NCBI GenBank assembly: GCA_037178675.1
Contig: JAYMGJ010000356.1
Location: forward strand, 1 to 64,000
Reading direction: 5' to 3'
DNA: 64,000 bases
Source of the DNA: Scleroderma bovista
Lineage: Eukaryota; Basidiomycota; Agaricomycetes; Boletales; Sclerodermataceae
The notes under the pieces were generated by a model. That model worked only from the letters and a program-made list of their open reading frames with translations, made no database searches and had not been told where the DNA came from. The translations under genes and the position numbers were made by a program. Positions 13,217 to 26,500 of the stretch are shown here, piece by piece (positions within the stretch are counted from its first letter, which is position 1; each line of letters starts with the position of its first letter).

Positions 13217-14954
13217 ATGGACGAACTAGCAGCTGCACGAGCTGAGCTAAACCGGCTAGAAAAGAAGTTCGAACAAGAACTTCTTAAAGAGCTGTTCGCT
13301 GTCCGGCGGTTTGCTGCACAGGCACAGAGAACCAAGGTTGAAGGACTAATTAAACAGGTGCCGGTCCCTGTCGGATCGTCTTCCGAACGAATTACTGTTT
13401 CAAATTATCGAGCTCTCCATCCAAACTGCTTTGGTTCCATGCAAGTGTTGCGATGTACATCTTGGATGGAAAAGAGAGTGTCACGTCGTTGGAGTTTAAA
13501 CTTGATTCTCCACAGCCCTAGTCTCTGGTCTACTATCAAGGTGACTCCAACATGGCGCGAACCACTCGTCAGGGAACATGTGGCCAACAGTTGCCAACAT
13601 CCCCTCGACATCGAAATCTGTTCTTGGTCCGAAGTGGAAAGCCGTGATACGCTGGTTGCCTTACTCGACATTGTCACCCCCTGTGCGCATCGCTGGCGCA
13701 GCCTCGCCATTCGAGATGATAGTACCGAGCCCCACAGATGTCTTGTATTGGAACTGCTCAACCACATGACATTCCCGACTCTCACATCTGTTTCAATGCT
13801 GGATGTCCCTCCATACTTGGATGATTTTGAAGGATCCTTTACGGAATGCCTTGCCTTTCTTGCACCGGAAAATTGCCCTCTCAAATTTCTAGAGCTCGGA
13901 GGACTTTTTATCACAATAATGCCTTTTCGGGTACCCTCCGGCTTACTAAATCTGCGCCTTGTCTTTGATGATCCCTTTGGAGAAGATCCCCCATTCTTTC
14001 TTGGGTTATTATCGTGCCGTAACTTAACATCACTTTCTCTCTCCGGCGAGCTCTGGACTTTCGACCAACTACCTCCCAATAGTATTCAGTTTCCATTGCT
14101 CGAAACGCTTGTGTGCAGAGTTCGCTCAGCGAAAGGACTAATGCAGGCTCTTGTCGCTCCGGTGCTCAGTCATTTTGAGTATTGTCCACCAGTTTGGGAT
14201 GCCTCACCAGATGATGTGTTCGCTGGACTCGGTGACAAGTTCAGTAGTGTCATTCGCCTTGTCCTTTCCGGTATGGATCCCTCACATGAAGCCAAGGCCA
14301 TCTATTCAACGTTTCCCAATGTTCGCCACATGGTTCTGGGACCCCAAGACTCAATTCCGATCTTTCGGTTGGAGGATGACTCTCCTTCCGAAGCCACTTG
14401 GCATCATCTCGAAAGCTTGACTGTGGACGGTCCGAAACCGACTAGGGGCTTGTCAACTTTCCCGCACCATTTAGTTAGATGGCTCAAATACTGACAACAT
14501 ACGAGGCAATCGAAATTGCGAATCAGGCTTTGCACGGTGTATGCTACTAGAGATTGGAACCGCCTTTGGAATCTTCATGAAATGTTACATGAACTTTGCA
14601 CTCTGGAGTGGGCAGGTGTTCGGCTCAATATGAAGATGAGCCTGTTCGGTGACAGTGAATCATTACTGCTGGTATGTATGCCCACTTTTTTATACCACAT
14701 TGGTGCATCCCTTACCCTGTTTGTTTACATAGGATGTCCCTGAGATGCCCTTTGACTTCATGAACTATATTAGCAAACCGTTTGCGGCAGGACAAGTTCG
14801 ATGCACCTCGGACGCTCGCCATTTATTTTCCAGCTTACCCTGGAATCATGACACCACAAGTGACATTGATTTGCACAGTTCGTATTCTTTTCAGTATGAC
14901 GATGACACTGACTATGACGAGAGTGACGATGAGGAAGATGATTACGCCTTTTGA
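13217..14954 (+). pseudogene. F-box/LRR-like protein gene with frame shift in the F-box and an in-frame stop
   Basis: An N-terminal coiled coil (ELAAARAELNRLEKKFEQEL) leads into the usual basidiomycete F-box protein layout: F-box helix, VSRRW, LHSPSLWSTIKV, then leucine-rich repeats. The F-box helix itself (DRLPNELLFQIIELSIQ, 13374-13424) lies in the +1 frame relative to the coiled coil before it and the VSRRW segment after it, and no intron fits the gap. A TGA at 14492-14494 interrupts the frame; the same frame continues with QHTRQSKLRIRL, then a GT-AG intron (14672-14732) and a final acidic exon ending EEDDYAF at 14954. The stop is one transition from CGA, which fits the WLKxRQ motif expected there. 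The gene therefore looks recently decayed, unless sequence errors are involved. F-box proteins normally recruit substrates to SCF ubiquitin ligases. Confidence 0.6.
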
Positions 14955-16081
14955 CTCGCATAGTCCACGGATCCTTTGTCGCTGAGGCCGCTCCACAACT
15001 CCAGCTCTCATAAGGCTCATTTACACTCATTACTTGAATGCCAAAAATTAAGTGTATCTTTTGAATTATTTTGAATTTGCTTTTAGTAAGGCATTTTTCT
15101 CGGACACCTCGAATATGGGTAGCTTTATTGATTGCTACCAACTTTAAGAGTCAACGAGCGGAAAGATAGGTCATCTGGTCTTCACTTGATCGTGACCTGA
15201 TTACTATGTTCTTGGGTGCACTTGCTGATGGACTACTAATGAGGACAAGTGATAAGAAGCATTCTGATCTGCCACTTGAGGTTGTCCAAGTCCGATCTTC
15301 TTACGCCCACAGGCGATGATCTTTCCAACAAGGTGAATCCCAATTCTCCTGTTCCACATACGTTGGGGCTCGGGAGTGCTTAGTACTGTGCTGTTTTCCA
15401 TGTGTTATCGACTCAGGTTTGGTCAACTGAACCGATTTCGTGGCGTCTTGGCGGACTTCTGGGTTCTCCTTGCTTTGGTCAGCTAATTGGTGTTCGAGTT
15501 CGTCCCTGTTCGTCCGTGCACTGAGCTCTTTGCGCAGGTGGCATGTGCCGCTTGGTAAAAGATATCCTCACTGCTGTTTTGAACGACCTTCTAATGAAGC
15601 ATCTCAGACTGGAATGTCGTAGCTGCACATCGAAACACTAACACCACTAACCCTTGAAATGCACAGTGCATGATGGAGATTGGCATGGCCATAGAATGTA
15701 GGGAGATACACAAGTCGTATCCCTTGAACGCGGGAAGTTTCGGACACAATGTAAGTATTACTGAGGTCTTTGTACAAAGTTGATCTGGATCTGCCGTGCT
15801 GAGGCTGCATTTATCCCACCCCGGGCCCCCTTGGGCCATACTCGAGCACTAGCTCATGTGGTCGGCCAGGACTATCTGATTATCAGGTGTGCCCAAATGG
15901 TCTCAAGTTATACCGTTATTCATTGGCCGTCGAGGTCCAAGCGAGGGTTTACAGTAAGCTTACAGCGTAGATTTTCCAAACGGAGGGTAGTTTTGTAGAG
16001 AGTCGGCGGCCCGCCAGATCTGAGTCATATGCATGAGTATAGTAAGCATGTAGACTATTCGGTTCCAAGACTTCCAGTGAT
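14955..16081. other. Intergenic, nothing recognised
   Basis: No frame on either strand shows motifs or a splice chain. The 5' end of the acyltransferase could extend leftward into 15.9-16.08 kb. Confidence 0.4.
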
Positions 16082-17746
16082 ATGCCAGACCCCGCTCTGC
16101 TCCTTGATAGTAACACCATGCACCTCGTATGCCCAAAGTTGCCTACTGTACTTCATCACCAAACCACCGTTGATCTGGCCTATGATTTGTGGTTCTATGA
16201 CGTAGGTCTAAGTTATGGCTGTTTGTCTTGATTTTTATAGACATTTTCCTTTGAAAGGTCAACAGTGTCCATGTCCTCCCTGGAACGATTGATGTGGAAA
16301 AGTTCAAGAATGCCCTTTCTAACACTCTTCAGGTGTATCCCCATGCAGCTGGGCAGCTACGTTGTCAAGACAGGCGTTGGTTTGTAAGTGGCCTCTTCCA
16401 TGGCCTAGTAGCAGTCAGTTCACTGTCTTCTTAGATAGAACTCACAAATACTCCTGTACCCTTGGGTGTCAGTCGTGTCGAAGAGAAATCTTCGAGTTCA
16501 TTTTTGCAAGAAGACTGGGTCATGCAAAATCTTTTAGCATTCCTTGCATTTCCCCAGCGGACCCACGCCAGCCTTATCAATGGGACAGAGCCGTTACTCC
16601 GTTGTCAACTTACCTTCTTTTTGGAAGAAACATGCATTGGTATATCCTGGCATCACATTCTAGGTCAGTAAGTTGTGTCAAGATCAATTGAGAAAGACTA
16701 TGCAACCTTTTATGTATAAAAAAGGTGACGCCACTGCTCGTTTCCGTTTCATCCACACTCTGTCGCAATTCTACCAAAACAAAGTACCAGAGTTTCCTAC
16801 ACCCACATTCCGAAAACACGCCTTGCCACCGCCCTCGGAAGCCATCGCCACAGAATACTATCCTAAGAACCCTCTACTCCACCATGCGTATCCCTTCGCT
16901 GAAATCGGCGCTAAATTCGCGGAAGCCAAGAAGGGAGTTGAGATCCTGAATTGGCGGTTCACTGGCGAAGAGCTGCGTAGATTACATGAGTTGATCAGTT
17001 CAAGCGGGCAGCAAGCGCTCACCATCCAAGACTGCCTCACGGCTTATATTGTCACTGTTCTGAATCGCTGTCAGGAAAAACCCATACGAATAGTTACTAA
17101 CCTAGGCAATGTAAGTGGGGGGCACATTCTAGTCCGAGTGATATTGCTTAACCCCCGTGCAAGTATCGAAGGGTGAAAGTGCCATTCGTCGAGGAGAACT
17201 TGGCAGGAAATGCGGTCCAAACTGTCTGTGCTCGCCTTTCTGCAGTGATGGCGATTTTCTTAACCCACACCAGATTGTTACAGAACAGCTTCCCCTAGAT
17301 ATGGTTGGGATTGCGACTGCGATCCGTACCTCCATCATTCGCAGCCGAGACCCCCAAGAATTTGAGAATTGGTTGAGCACTGCAACGGACCGCATGCTGA
17401 CCACCACCAATTCAGAGAAGTCGTTTTTCTTTAAGTCTTATGATGACGTGATAGACGTAAACGGGACTTCTTCGTGAGTGTACTGTTTACCCAGCTCATC
17501 AGAAAGTAATATATGCTGACTTTGTCAAGGATTGATTGGTGTAGTGCAAACTTCGGCTTTCCGAATGGTTCAAGGTACCACGTTGAAGGATTTATGAAAT
17601 TTCAGCTCCGGACTGTTAAATCCAACCCAATGAAGGGAGCTGATGGTGTTTGGCACGCTCGTCAAGGTTCCATCGACATTTCTATGGGTGTACCGACAGA
17701 ATTAAAGTCGAGAATCCTAGATATTCTCGCTAGAGGTTTCGAATAG
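16082..17746 (+). CDS. BAHD/trichothecene-acetyltransferase-like acyltransferase (Transferase family)
   Basis: Seven exons fit in one frame: 16082-16201, 16258-16383, 16435-16663, 16725-17110, 17164-17223, 17274-17473 and 17530-17746, giving about 445 residues, the usual size for the family. Exon 2 reads HVLPGTIDVEKFKNALSNTL and then YPHAAGQL, the family's N-terminal signature. The catalytic HHxxxD motif is formed exactly at the exon 3/4 junction (HHIL|GDA), which fixes that splice. Near the C terminus SANFGFPNG replaces the plant DFGWG structural motif. Such enzymes move acyl groups from acyl-CoA to hydroxyls or amines in secondary metabolism; the substrate cannot be read from sequence. The ATG is tentative since an upstream exon is possible. 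Confidence 0.82.
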
Positions 17747-18241
17747 AACGACTGCTTGGAAGGTTCAACCCTCAAATGTAATTCATGATTTGCTTTACTG
17801 CAGCTTCTTCCTTCCGAATCGTTGTCACTTGTTTACAAGGTCACTACGCGTGGAAATTGTAGACACTTTTTTCGACATCCGCGCAATTGCCTGTAACAAA
17901 GCTCCGCTGTGGAAAAAGCCGTAGTTCGAAGATCGCTGCACGAGTGTACCAGCTATCAACAAAGTGTTAATGGTATGGTCATGATCATTGGCACGTCCCA
18001 AGGAGGTCAGTGTTAGAGATATATGGGCGTGAACGTAAACAAGGTGCCTGCCGTTTCCAACGGCTTTGTTCTGGTACCCACTACTGAACATGAACAAACT
18101 AAGAAATGCACTGATCGGGTTATATTCGGGGTTTCCGAACCAGCTCCAAAGCTATTACTTACATATGTTCATGCGGCGCCAGATGGCTCTTTATTCGCTT
18201 CCCTCTCATTTTGCTTCTTATCTTATTAGTGGCCAGGCGAC
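17747..18241. other. Intergenic promoter region of the transporter
   Basis: No gene is seen; the stretch should contain the acyltransferase terminator and the promoter of the downstream transporter, both on the plus strand. Confidence 0.4.
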
Positions 18242-20219
18242 ATGGGTGGTGTGTCCGTTGCTACTGGGGGCATCCAAGACGCGTCCTTCGCGCACCTCCT
18301 CGATCCCAAGAGGAAGTGGTACAATAACAAGCGGTCAGCCTGGACGTCCTGCCCACCCACCCCACACAGTTACTGACTAGCGTGTTCAACAGAATCATCC
18401 TGCTCAATGCCTGGATTTTCCTCTTGTGGGTCCTTTTTGTGTCCTTGCAGCAGCAATTCATCCTTGACCACGCCCCTGCAGCCTGATTACGTCTTCTACT
18501 AATGGCTACGATGGTAGCATGATGAATGGTCTCCAATCCCTCCCTCAGTGGCAATCTGCCTTCAATAACCCGTCGAATGGAATGCTTGGTGTTCTGAATG
18601 CCATCCAGGTAGGTGGTCCTCTTTGTTGTCGTTAACCATGATTTCTGATTGCTCAGCGGTCGTCTTAGAACGTCGGAGCTTTGGCTGCTTATCCCTTCGC
18701 TCCATACCTTTCTGATGGCATTGGTCGCCGCAAGGCCGTGTTCCTCGGTGCAACAATCATGCTTGCAGCGACCGCACTACAGACCGCATCCCAGTCCGTG
18801 CATATGTTCATCGGAGCTAGGTTCTTGATCGGTTTTGGCTTAACCTTCGCTGGTAAGGATTTCGCGGTGATCTTGTAATGCCTGCATACTGACCATCTGC
18901 TAAAGCAAATGCTGCCCCCATGCTAGTCACTGAGCTAGCATATCCCGAATACCGCTCACAGCTGACGTCATTGTACAATTCCCTTTGGTACTCTGGCTCA
19001 ATTGTGTGAGTAGATTTCCTACGCCTCTCGTCTGATACATGATGACGGTTCTTCAGTGCTGCTTGGACTACATATGGTACATTCAAGATTAACAGTACAT
19101 GGGCTTGGCGTCTCCCATCTTTGTTGCAGGGAATTCCGGCCTTTTTGCAATTTGCACTTGTCCTCTTCGCCCCCGAGTCTCCGCGTTGGTTGGTCAGCAA
19201 GGGAAAAGAGACTGAAGCACTTCGGATACTGGCTTACTACCACGCTGACAATGACGAGTGAGTATATTCCGTATGTTCAAGGTATTCATCCAATGTGTGG
19301 AAAGGCAGGATCCCCTTGTCCAGTACGAATTCGAGGAAATCAAGACTGCCATTCAATTCGACCGCACTGGTACGTTTCATTAAGCGGTACCGTGAATTTT
19401 TGTGCTCACGATTTTTCCTTAGTTACTGCCAACGTTGGTTGGAAGTCCCTCATCGCCACCCCCGGCAATCGTAAACGCATGCGTATCATTGTCGCATTAG
19501 GGTTTTTCTCCCAATGGTCTGGAAATGGTCTTGTTTCGTACTATCTAAACAAGGTGTTTAATCAAATCGGCATCACGGGATCAGGCACTCAGCTGCTCCT
19601 GAACGGTCTCCTGCAAGTCTGGAATCTTTTCTGGGCGGTTTTAGCTGCTTTATTGGTCAACAAGCTTGGCCGTCGATTCCTCTTTTTGACTTCTGCTGGC
19701 TTGATGACGCTGTTCTACACAGCCCAGGCTATCTGCTTCGCTCAGTACTCTGAACACGGTGTTCCAGCTGCAGGTCATGCCGTTGTTGCCTTTGTGTTCC
19801 TCTTTTTTGCCGCGTACGATATAGCGTTCACTCCTCTAATCGTTTCGTACACCGTGGAAATTCTTCCTTTTCATCTCCGCGCCAAAGGCTTCACCGTCTT
19901 CAGTTTCGTCATTTCTGTTGCTCTCATTTTCAATCAGTATGTGAATCCTTCTGCTCTCGCCGCCCTCGGGTGGAAGTACTATGTAAGTCCGTTATGCTGG
20001 TGTATTTGCGTTTTGTCAGACTCATCCTAAATGTAGATTGTCTATGTCTGCTGGTTGGCCGTCGAATTCGTGTTCTTGTGGTTCTTCCTCGTTGAGACCA
20101 AGAACAGAACATTGGAAGAGACTGCCGCTATTTTTGATGGCGAAGATGCCATCGAAACGATCGCTCACCAAGGAGAGACGGGTGGATTATATGAGCCGTC
20201 CGCCAATAAACAACCATGA
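18242..20219 (+). CDS. MFS sugar transporter (lactose permease/hexose transporter type)
   Basis: Nine exons were joined: 18242-18333, 18393-18425, 18482-18608, 18669-18852, 18906-19005, 19057-19257, 19305-19369, 19423-19982 and 20037-20219. The product has the 12-helix layout of the sugar porter family. Visible signatures are ITSSTNGYDGSMMNGLQ in helix 1, the loop 2-3 motif DGIGRRK, GARFLIGFG in helix 4, ELAYPEYRSQLTSLYN, the PESPRWL motif closing helix 6, the second-half NKLGRRF loop, and VETKNRTLEE after helix 12. All expected motifs are intact, so the protein should be functional. It most resembles fungal lactose or hexose proton symporters of the plasma membrane; substrate is inferred only from family. 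Confidence 0.92.
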
Positions 20220-20580
20220 AGAGTTCAATACTCAACTCGCATATTTATTCTTGCTTTGATCACACCTTTATCTCATGCTTTTCAATGCGTACATCTTATT
20301 CTCTGTCTGGTGGATTTGTGTGGGTATAGTCGCTCGTTCACGCTCAATTTCATCGGTTTCATCCAATTTTCTTGGGATGTGTATTGCCACTCGTCTGCTG
20401 CCGTGGAGTGCAGGCGGCTGAGAAAGATAAGAGAATAGACTATTAGTTCTTAGATCGAGACTACATCGGCCCGACTTTCAGCCTGAGACCTGACCACCGG
20501 CCCGGAAAAATCGTGATTTCCCACACCCTACGATCAACCACCACCAAGTAGTGCAGTCTGCCATCGTTGTATTAGCGGTG
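20220..20580. other. Intergenic
   Basis: This 361 bp gap separates the transporter stop from the Laa1-like start; no gene or motif is seen. Confidence 0.4.
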
Positions 20581-23500
20581 ATGGCATCTGAGGTTGTTAT
20601 TGAGCCTATCGATGAGGTGCGCTGATCTGGAACGGGCATCGTAACGCACATAACCTCACTCGGTTTAAAACTAGGCTCAGCTTGCAAACGATAACGGAGA
20701 GATATACTTGTTTCAATGGCTCTCATCTCTCCAAAAGAGCTTGGAAGAGGCAACAAATGTTGGTTATAATGCACACCACGCAAATTGCTAACTAACAGCC
20801 TCCAGGATCAAATCAAGGCTTCACAGTCCTTTGTGGAAGAAACACTACTGAAGATCGTATGCGGCTCGAATGGCTATCCGTTACCTGGTCGTGGGATTCG
20901 TAACTTGTCTGCGAGGTGCTTTGTCCTGCAATACTGTCGTGGAGAGACTAGAAAACTATTCGACATTCTCCGGGCTTTGTTAAAGACCGCAGGAGACTCG
21001 AAAGCCACGGACGCAGACAGAATTCGGATGTATGCGAGTGGTTATCTAGCTTCCCGTATATCCTGACTGCTACTCGCAGAGCAGCCTTTTGGACAATCGG
21101 CGAACTCATGGCAACGTTTGGTTCTCAGGTACGTGCTGCTGGTTTTACCTTTCTATCCAGACTCAAGGAATGATAGTTCATGTCTTTTATGGCTGAAATC
21201 GCGACTATCTCACTGAAAACTTTCAGATCATCTAGTGTAAGGTGTTTTTTCCCCCCTTGTGTTAATGGTTTAATGCGCCCGATAGTCACCTCATATGCGC
21301 TTTCACGCGTTGATCATGCTTCAGAAAGCATTGGAAAATGCGAAAAAATCTCTGACGGATTCCCTTTGCAAGGACATCATCAAGAACATGAAGAATGGGA
21401 TAGGCGACAAGGCTCTTGCGGTGCAACGTGTAGCAGCTGGGGTAATACTCGTTTGCTCTCCCAGTCCATTCTTGACATCTAATTCGAAAGTCAGGTCTTG
21501 ATGGTGATGTTTTCTCAAGAGGAGTCTGTTTCTGTCGCAGATGTTGAATCTGTCGTTTCCATCTGCATAAAATCCCTTGACAGTGTTGATCAGATTACCC
21601 GCCAATCTCTTGCCCGACTTGTTGGCCATGTACTAGCCGCAACGCAAGTTCCGCGAGCGGCACCTACTCTTGACTCTCAGAAGGGCAAGAAAGAGAAGAA
21701 TGCTGAGAATGCTGATGTCTCTGTACCAGCTTACGTTGCTTCCGAGCAACTGAAGCCACTTCTCACCCTTGGCGAGATGCTGTGTCAACTATCCACACAT
21801 TTTAATAAAGCACAGCTCTCTCGCAGAGCACGTGCGGGCATTTTCGATTTCTACTTTATGCTATTATCGAAACTTGGAGCGGAGTTCGTCGAAAGTAACT
21901 ATTCCCTCATCGTTGGGCATTTAATGTCTGAGGTGGTTTCTCACCCGAAGAACAGTGCAACAAGGTACGACAGGCTGTTCACTCGGAAGCTCATTGGCGC
22001 TTTGCTTCGAGACCTTGTAGCTGCACGGATGCTGAGCGAACAGGGACAAATTGGAGCCATCCAGGAGTTGGCCTCATCATACATGAAGAGGTGGCCAGCC
22101 CTCATGCCAGGCCAGGTGTCACCAGCATCGACCGTTCTCACGATTTCCCTCGCACAGACTGCTGAGCTGCTACAGATGCTTGGGAATGCGCCTCCAATAG
22201 TTCAGGTTAGTACGCCGTTGGAGCCATCTATGTTTCATCATAATGTCTTTTACAATGTTTGCTCCAGGATGCTGTCGCGGAGCCCCTACTTACTCTCCTT
22301 ACTCACCCCAGTCATTCAGTTCGGGTTAATGCGAGCTGGACGCTGAAATGTTTCTGCTCTTCGACACCCTTGCGCTTGCCTAAGACGATTCTCTCCATCC
22401 TGGAGTCTCTTAATCGTGACATCGAATCACTACAGTCTCCAGCTGCCCCATCGGACATTGATCGACGGGCACTTGGCCGTGCATATGGCCTCGCAGCATT
22501 GGTTGCGACTATACCCGAACGACCCTTATACGTTTCTTTCGACATTGCGTCGAATATCCTTGATACAGCGACACAACTCCTGAAGCGCGCAGCTGAACAC
22601 GATGTTCGTATCGCGGGCGTTGAGGTCGAAGTGGCATGGATTTTGATTGCCTCCCTTATGCTTCTGGGACCAATTTTCGTTCGGTCACATCTTCCTCAGC
22701 TTCTGGTCTTATGGCGAAATGCCTTGCCGAAGACGGCTAATAAAGATAGTTCGTCGGGGCGTACTGCCAGTGAATGGGAGTTCCTCTTACATGTCCGAGA
22801 AAGTGCCTTGGGCGCTGTCTTGTGTTTCCTGCTTCACAATGTTCCCCTTGTAACTCTCGATGTCGCTCGCAGGATTTCGTCCATGCTAAGCAATGGACTC
22901 GCCTTTATGAATGCACTTCCTCAAACCTTTGAAGAGTCCGCCGCATCATCTATTGATACGAAGCCCACGCTTCGTACGAGGGAATGCTTGCTTCGTTGTC
23001 GCGTGTACCAGTGTTTCGCCGTTCTTGGGATATCGACGTTGACGGAGGCAGTTCAATCAACTTTACTACAGTCTGCCTTATCTGTGTTTGCTGGTCAGGA
23101 AGGCGATGGAATATCAGCCATCCAAGCTTCCATTGCTTCATCTTCGGGTTTCACATCGGTTTGGCAGACTGTTGATGGTTTCGGTTATGGAGTGACCACG
23201 ATGGACATCGTGGACGACGAAGCTGTGCCCTCCGCAGGTGGAGCGCATGAGGGGCAAACCGAAAATGATCAAGTTGAACAACTGACAGCCCTGTTTGTAA
23301 GTATACGCTATTGCCTCTACGGACTGAGCCTTATCGATCCTTAGCTACGTAAACCGGTTCTAGGAGCATGTGAACATGATACTTTGTCACTATGTCTCAC
23401 TGGCGTTCCTGGAACTGATACGCCATGGCTTGACCCTCCTCCTCCTCCTTCCGCTGTGGTCAATGCTGCGATTGAACTGTTTTCCAGGTTACTCCCTGTA

Positions 23501-26500
23501 CAAGACCTTGCCACCACTACGCGTACCGTTTCACAACTCATTGAGCTAGTTCGGTCACCTAGACTCGACAAGAATGCTGGTCGCAAAGCTGCTGTCGTCA
23601 TCAATGCCTCCGTAGCTATTGTGCGTAGCTTGAAATACGCAACCGCAAACCATTATCGCCAAGCGAAGGAAACTCTTGGCCACGCCCAGGTGACCACTAT
23701 GCTGGCGGCCTTCCTTAAAGTTTGTGGTCACCCCCTTTCCCGCTACATTTCGTAACACCCACTTTCTAGGATGCATTGGTTGACGGAGATTCACTGTTAC
23801 GTCGGGCAAGTAGCGAAGCGATTGGACGCCTAGCAAATATATCTGGGACAACATTCCTGACGAGTCAAGCGAAGGTCTTGGTTGATCACATCGTCAGCAA
23901 CCGTGATCCTCAAGGACGTGCTGGGTGTGCACTTGCGTTCGGAGCGCTGTATAGCCATGTCGGTGGACTTGCTGCCGCACCTATATTGAAGACCGCAGTG
24001 AATATATTGATGTCCCTCAGCAACGACCCACACCCACTTGTTCATTTCTGGTCGCTGACTGCTCTGGCGAGAGTCATAAATGCTGCAAGCCTGGCGTTCA
24101 CTCCATTCGTACCGAGTACGCTTGGAATGCTGGTGAAGATTTACTTGTCAGAACCTCATGAAGCTGAGGGTGGTACACTGAACAATGCAAATATCAGTGG
24201 TGACCTGCAGGCATTCCCGGTTGTCTGTCGCATCATTGATGCTATTATTACAATATTGGGTCCCGACGTCCAAGAATCATCGAAAACCAGGTCTCTTGTT
24301 CTCGACCTTGTCAGAGAGTTTTCATTCGAGGACGACGAGGACATCCTTATGGAAGACATTAAATGCACTCAACATCTTCTCATGTTCGCACCCTCTCACG
24401 TAAATATCCCCGATACTGTGACCCGCTTTAGGTCACACCTTACTTCCAGTAGACGCCAACTAAAGCTCGCCGCCATAGATGCTTTGTATCAACTTGTCCA
24501 GAAAGATGCCTTGGTAATGTCAAGACTCGGTGGCGACGGTCTTGTGGAAGATCTCTTCGCCATGCTTGATGGTGATCCTAGTATCCAAGGTGTTAGAAGT
24601 GTCATCAAGAGCTGGCTTTCTCAGACTGCCATTCACAATCCTTCTGCATGGATTGACCTATGCCAGAGGATCATGTTACGGACCAATGCCTCTCAGAAAG
24701 CGGTCAATGCGGCCAATAACCTAGATGACGAAGGCCAGTCCCTCAATGCGTCCGCGTCGGTTGCCAACACAGCGCAGGAGGGGTCATCCTCTACTGCTAC
24801 ATCTAGATGGAGAACTCAGCTCTTCGCCTTGGAATGTTTGCATACCATTTGCACCATCGTAGCTCGATCAGGAAGGAAAGAGCATACCGATATTCTTTTC
24901 GCAAGGAGCAATGGTTTCCTCGTCCATGGCCTTCTCGTCTCCAGAATACCGGATTTAATCAAAATGGCATTTACAGCATCGGCTGCATATGTCATGGAGA
25001 TTCGCCTTGAGGGCCTAGTAGTTCTTCGCGATATCATCCAGGTGAGTGATATTCAATGGTGGAAGTATCTTTTTTGATCATCAACATAGGTCTTTTCTAA
25101 AACTCCAGACCCGGAATACCCGGAGGCGCTGTTACTCGAGCAACACCAGGCTCCGATCACAGCGGCCCTTACACCCGCATTTTCCTCCGACTCTGCCCCC
25201 GAAATATTGTCCTCGGCCATTGACGCTTGTGCTCTTTTCGTTGGTTGTGGTATCATGAAGGATGTCAACCGAATGGGTCGGATTCTAAAGCAGCTGACAA
25301 GTGCTCTTAAGGAAGTTAATGGTAATTGTAATATCATTTTGCATCGTTCATGGCTGATCCCGCATCAAGAGAGCAGCAACTTGAAAATGGGGACCCTCAG
25401 CGAGCTGAGTCCAAACGCATCGGGTATGCTAAGAGTATCTATTCTAGCTGCGTGGGCTCGACTCGAGATAGCATCTGCTGAGCAAACGTATCTTCTCGAT
25501 GTTATTAAACCATACCGAGAGATACTTGCTTTGCAATGGGTCGCATGTTTGCGTGATTATGCTACTATTCGTGCCGATTCGGAATTTGTTCACGATTCAT
25601 CACTTCTTTCATTGGACCCTTCATTCGCAAACCTAGGCAAAGTGGTATTGTTACCGGTGAGTGGCTTCACGTTATTTTCTCGACTTGATTTTTACGACCT
25701 ACCAAGTATTACACCGACGCATGGGCTACAATACTGCAAGCTGTTGCTAATGCTATGGACCAGGCTGAAAGATTTGTATCCGCCGCTATCCTTGGACAAG
25801 ACCCGAGACAAATGCACAACGTCGATGGCATCGAACCACCTACTGAACCTGCACCACTTTTTTATGTCATTTTCGGTCTCATATTTGAGGCTCTAGCGTC
25901 CCCTCCCACTCAGCCAACTAGCATCGTTGACCCTAATTCTAACACTGGGATAGCCTCCTTGAGGGCTCTCAAGTCTCTCATCGATCCTCGCTATTCTGGA
26001 AAGGCCCTCCTGGAACCTGCCGTTTTCAAGGAGTTCTTCAGCCTGTGCCATCGTATGGCAATGGTGGAGAATGCCAGGACCCTCGTCCATCTCCTGGAAG
26101 TCATCCACGTATTTAGTAAACATTTCGGACATCTTGGCACCGAAGGTGTCATGTCTCCGTAAGTGAGTTGCGCGAGATATTAAATGAGTCTGACAAAATT
26201 CTAGAAATGAGGCAATATCAACTAGCTCGGTTCGTGCTCACTGCCTCAAGATATGTGCGTACATCTTGCGGCATGTCAGACACACACATGGAGCCCCTGC
26301 CATCTGTGAGTCAGATATCTACTCACGGTCCTTGCTAGGATGTTCACACTCTGGACAGTTGGATCGGTTCAAGAATTGGCCAAGATGATAGGTGCTGCGC
26401 TGAATAACTTTGAGGTAGTCGTTTCGACTACAAACGGTAACATCCGGGAGGATGTTCGCGGAATCGGATGTATGCTATATGCAGGTGCGAACACCCCGTG

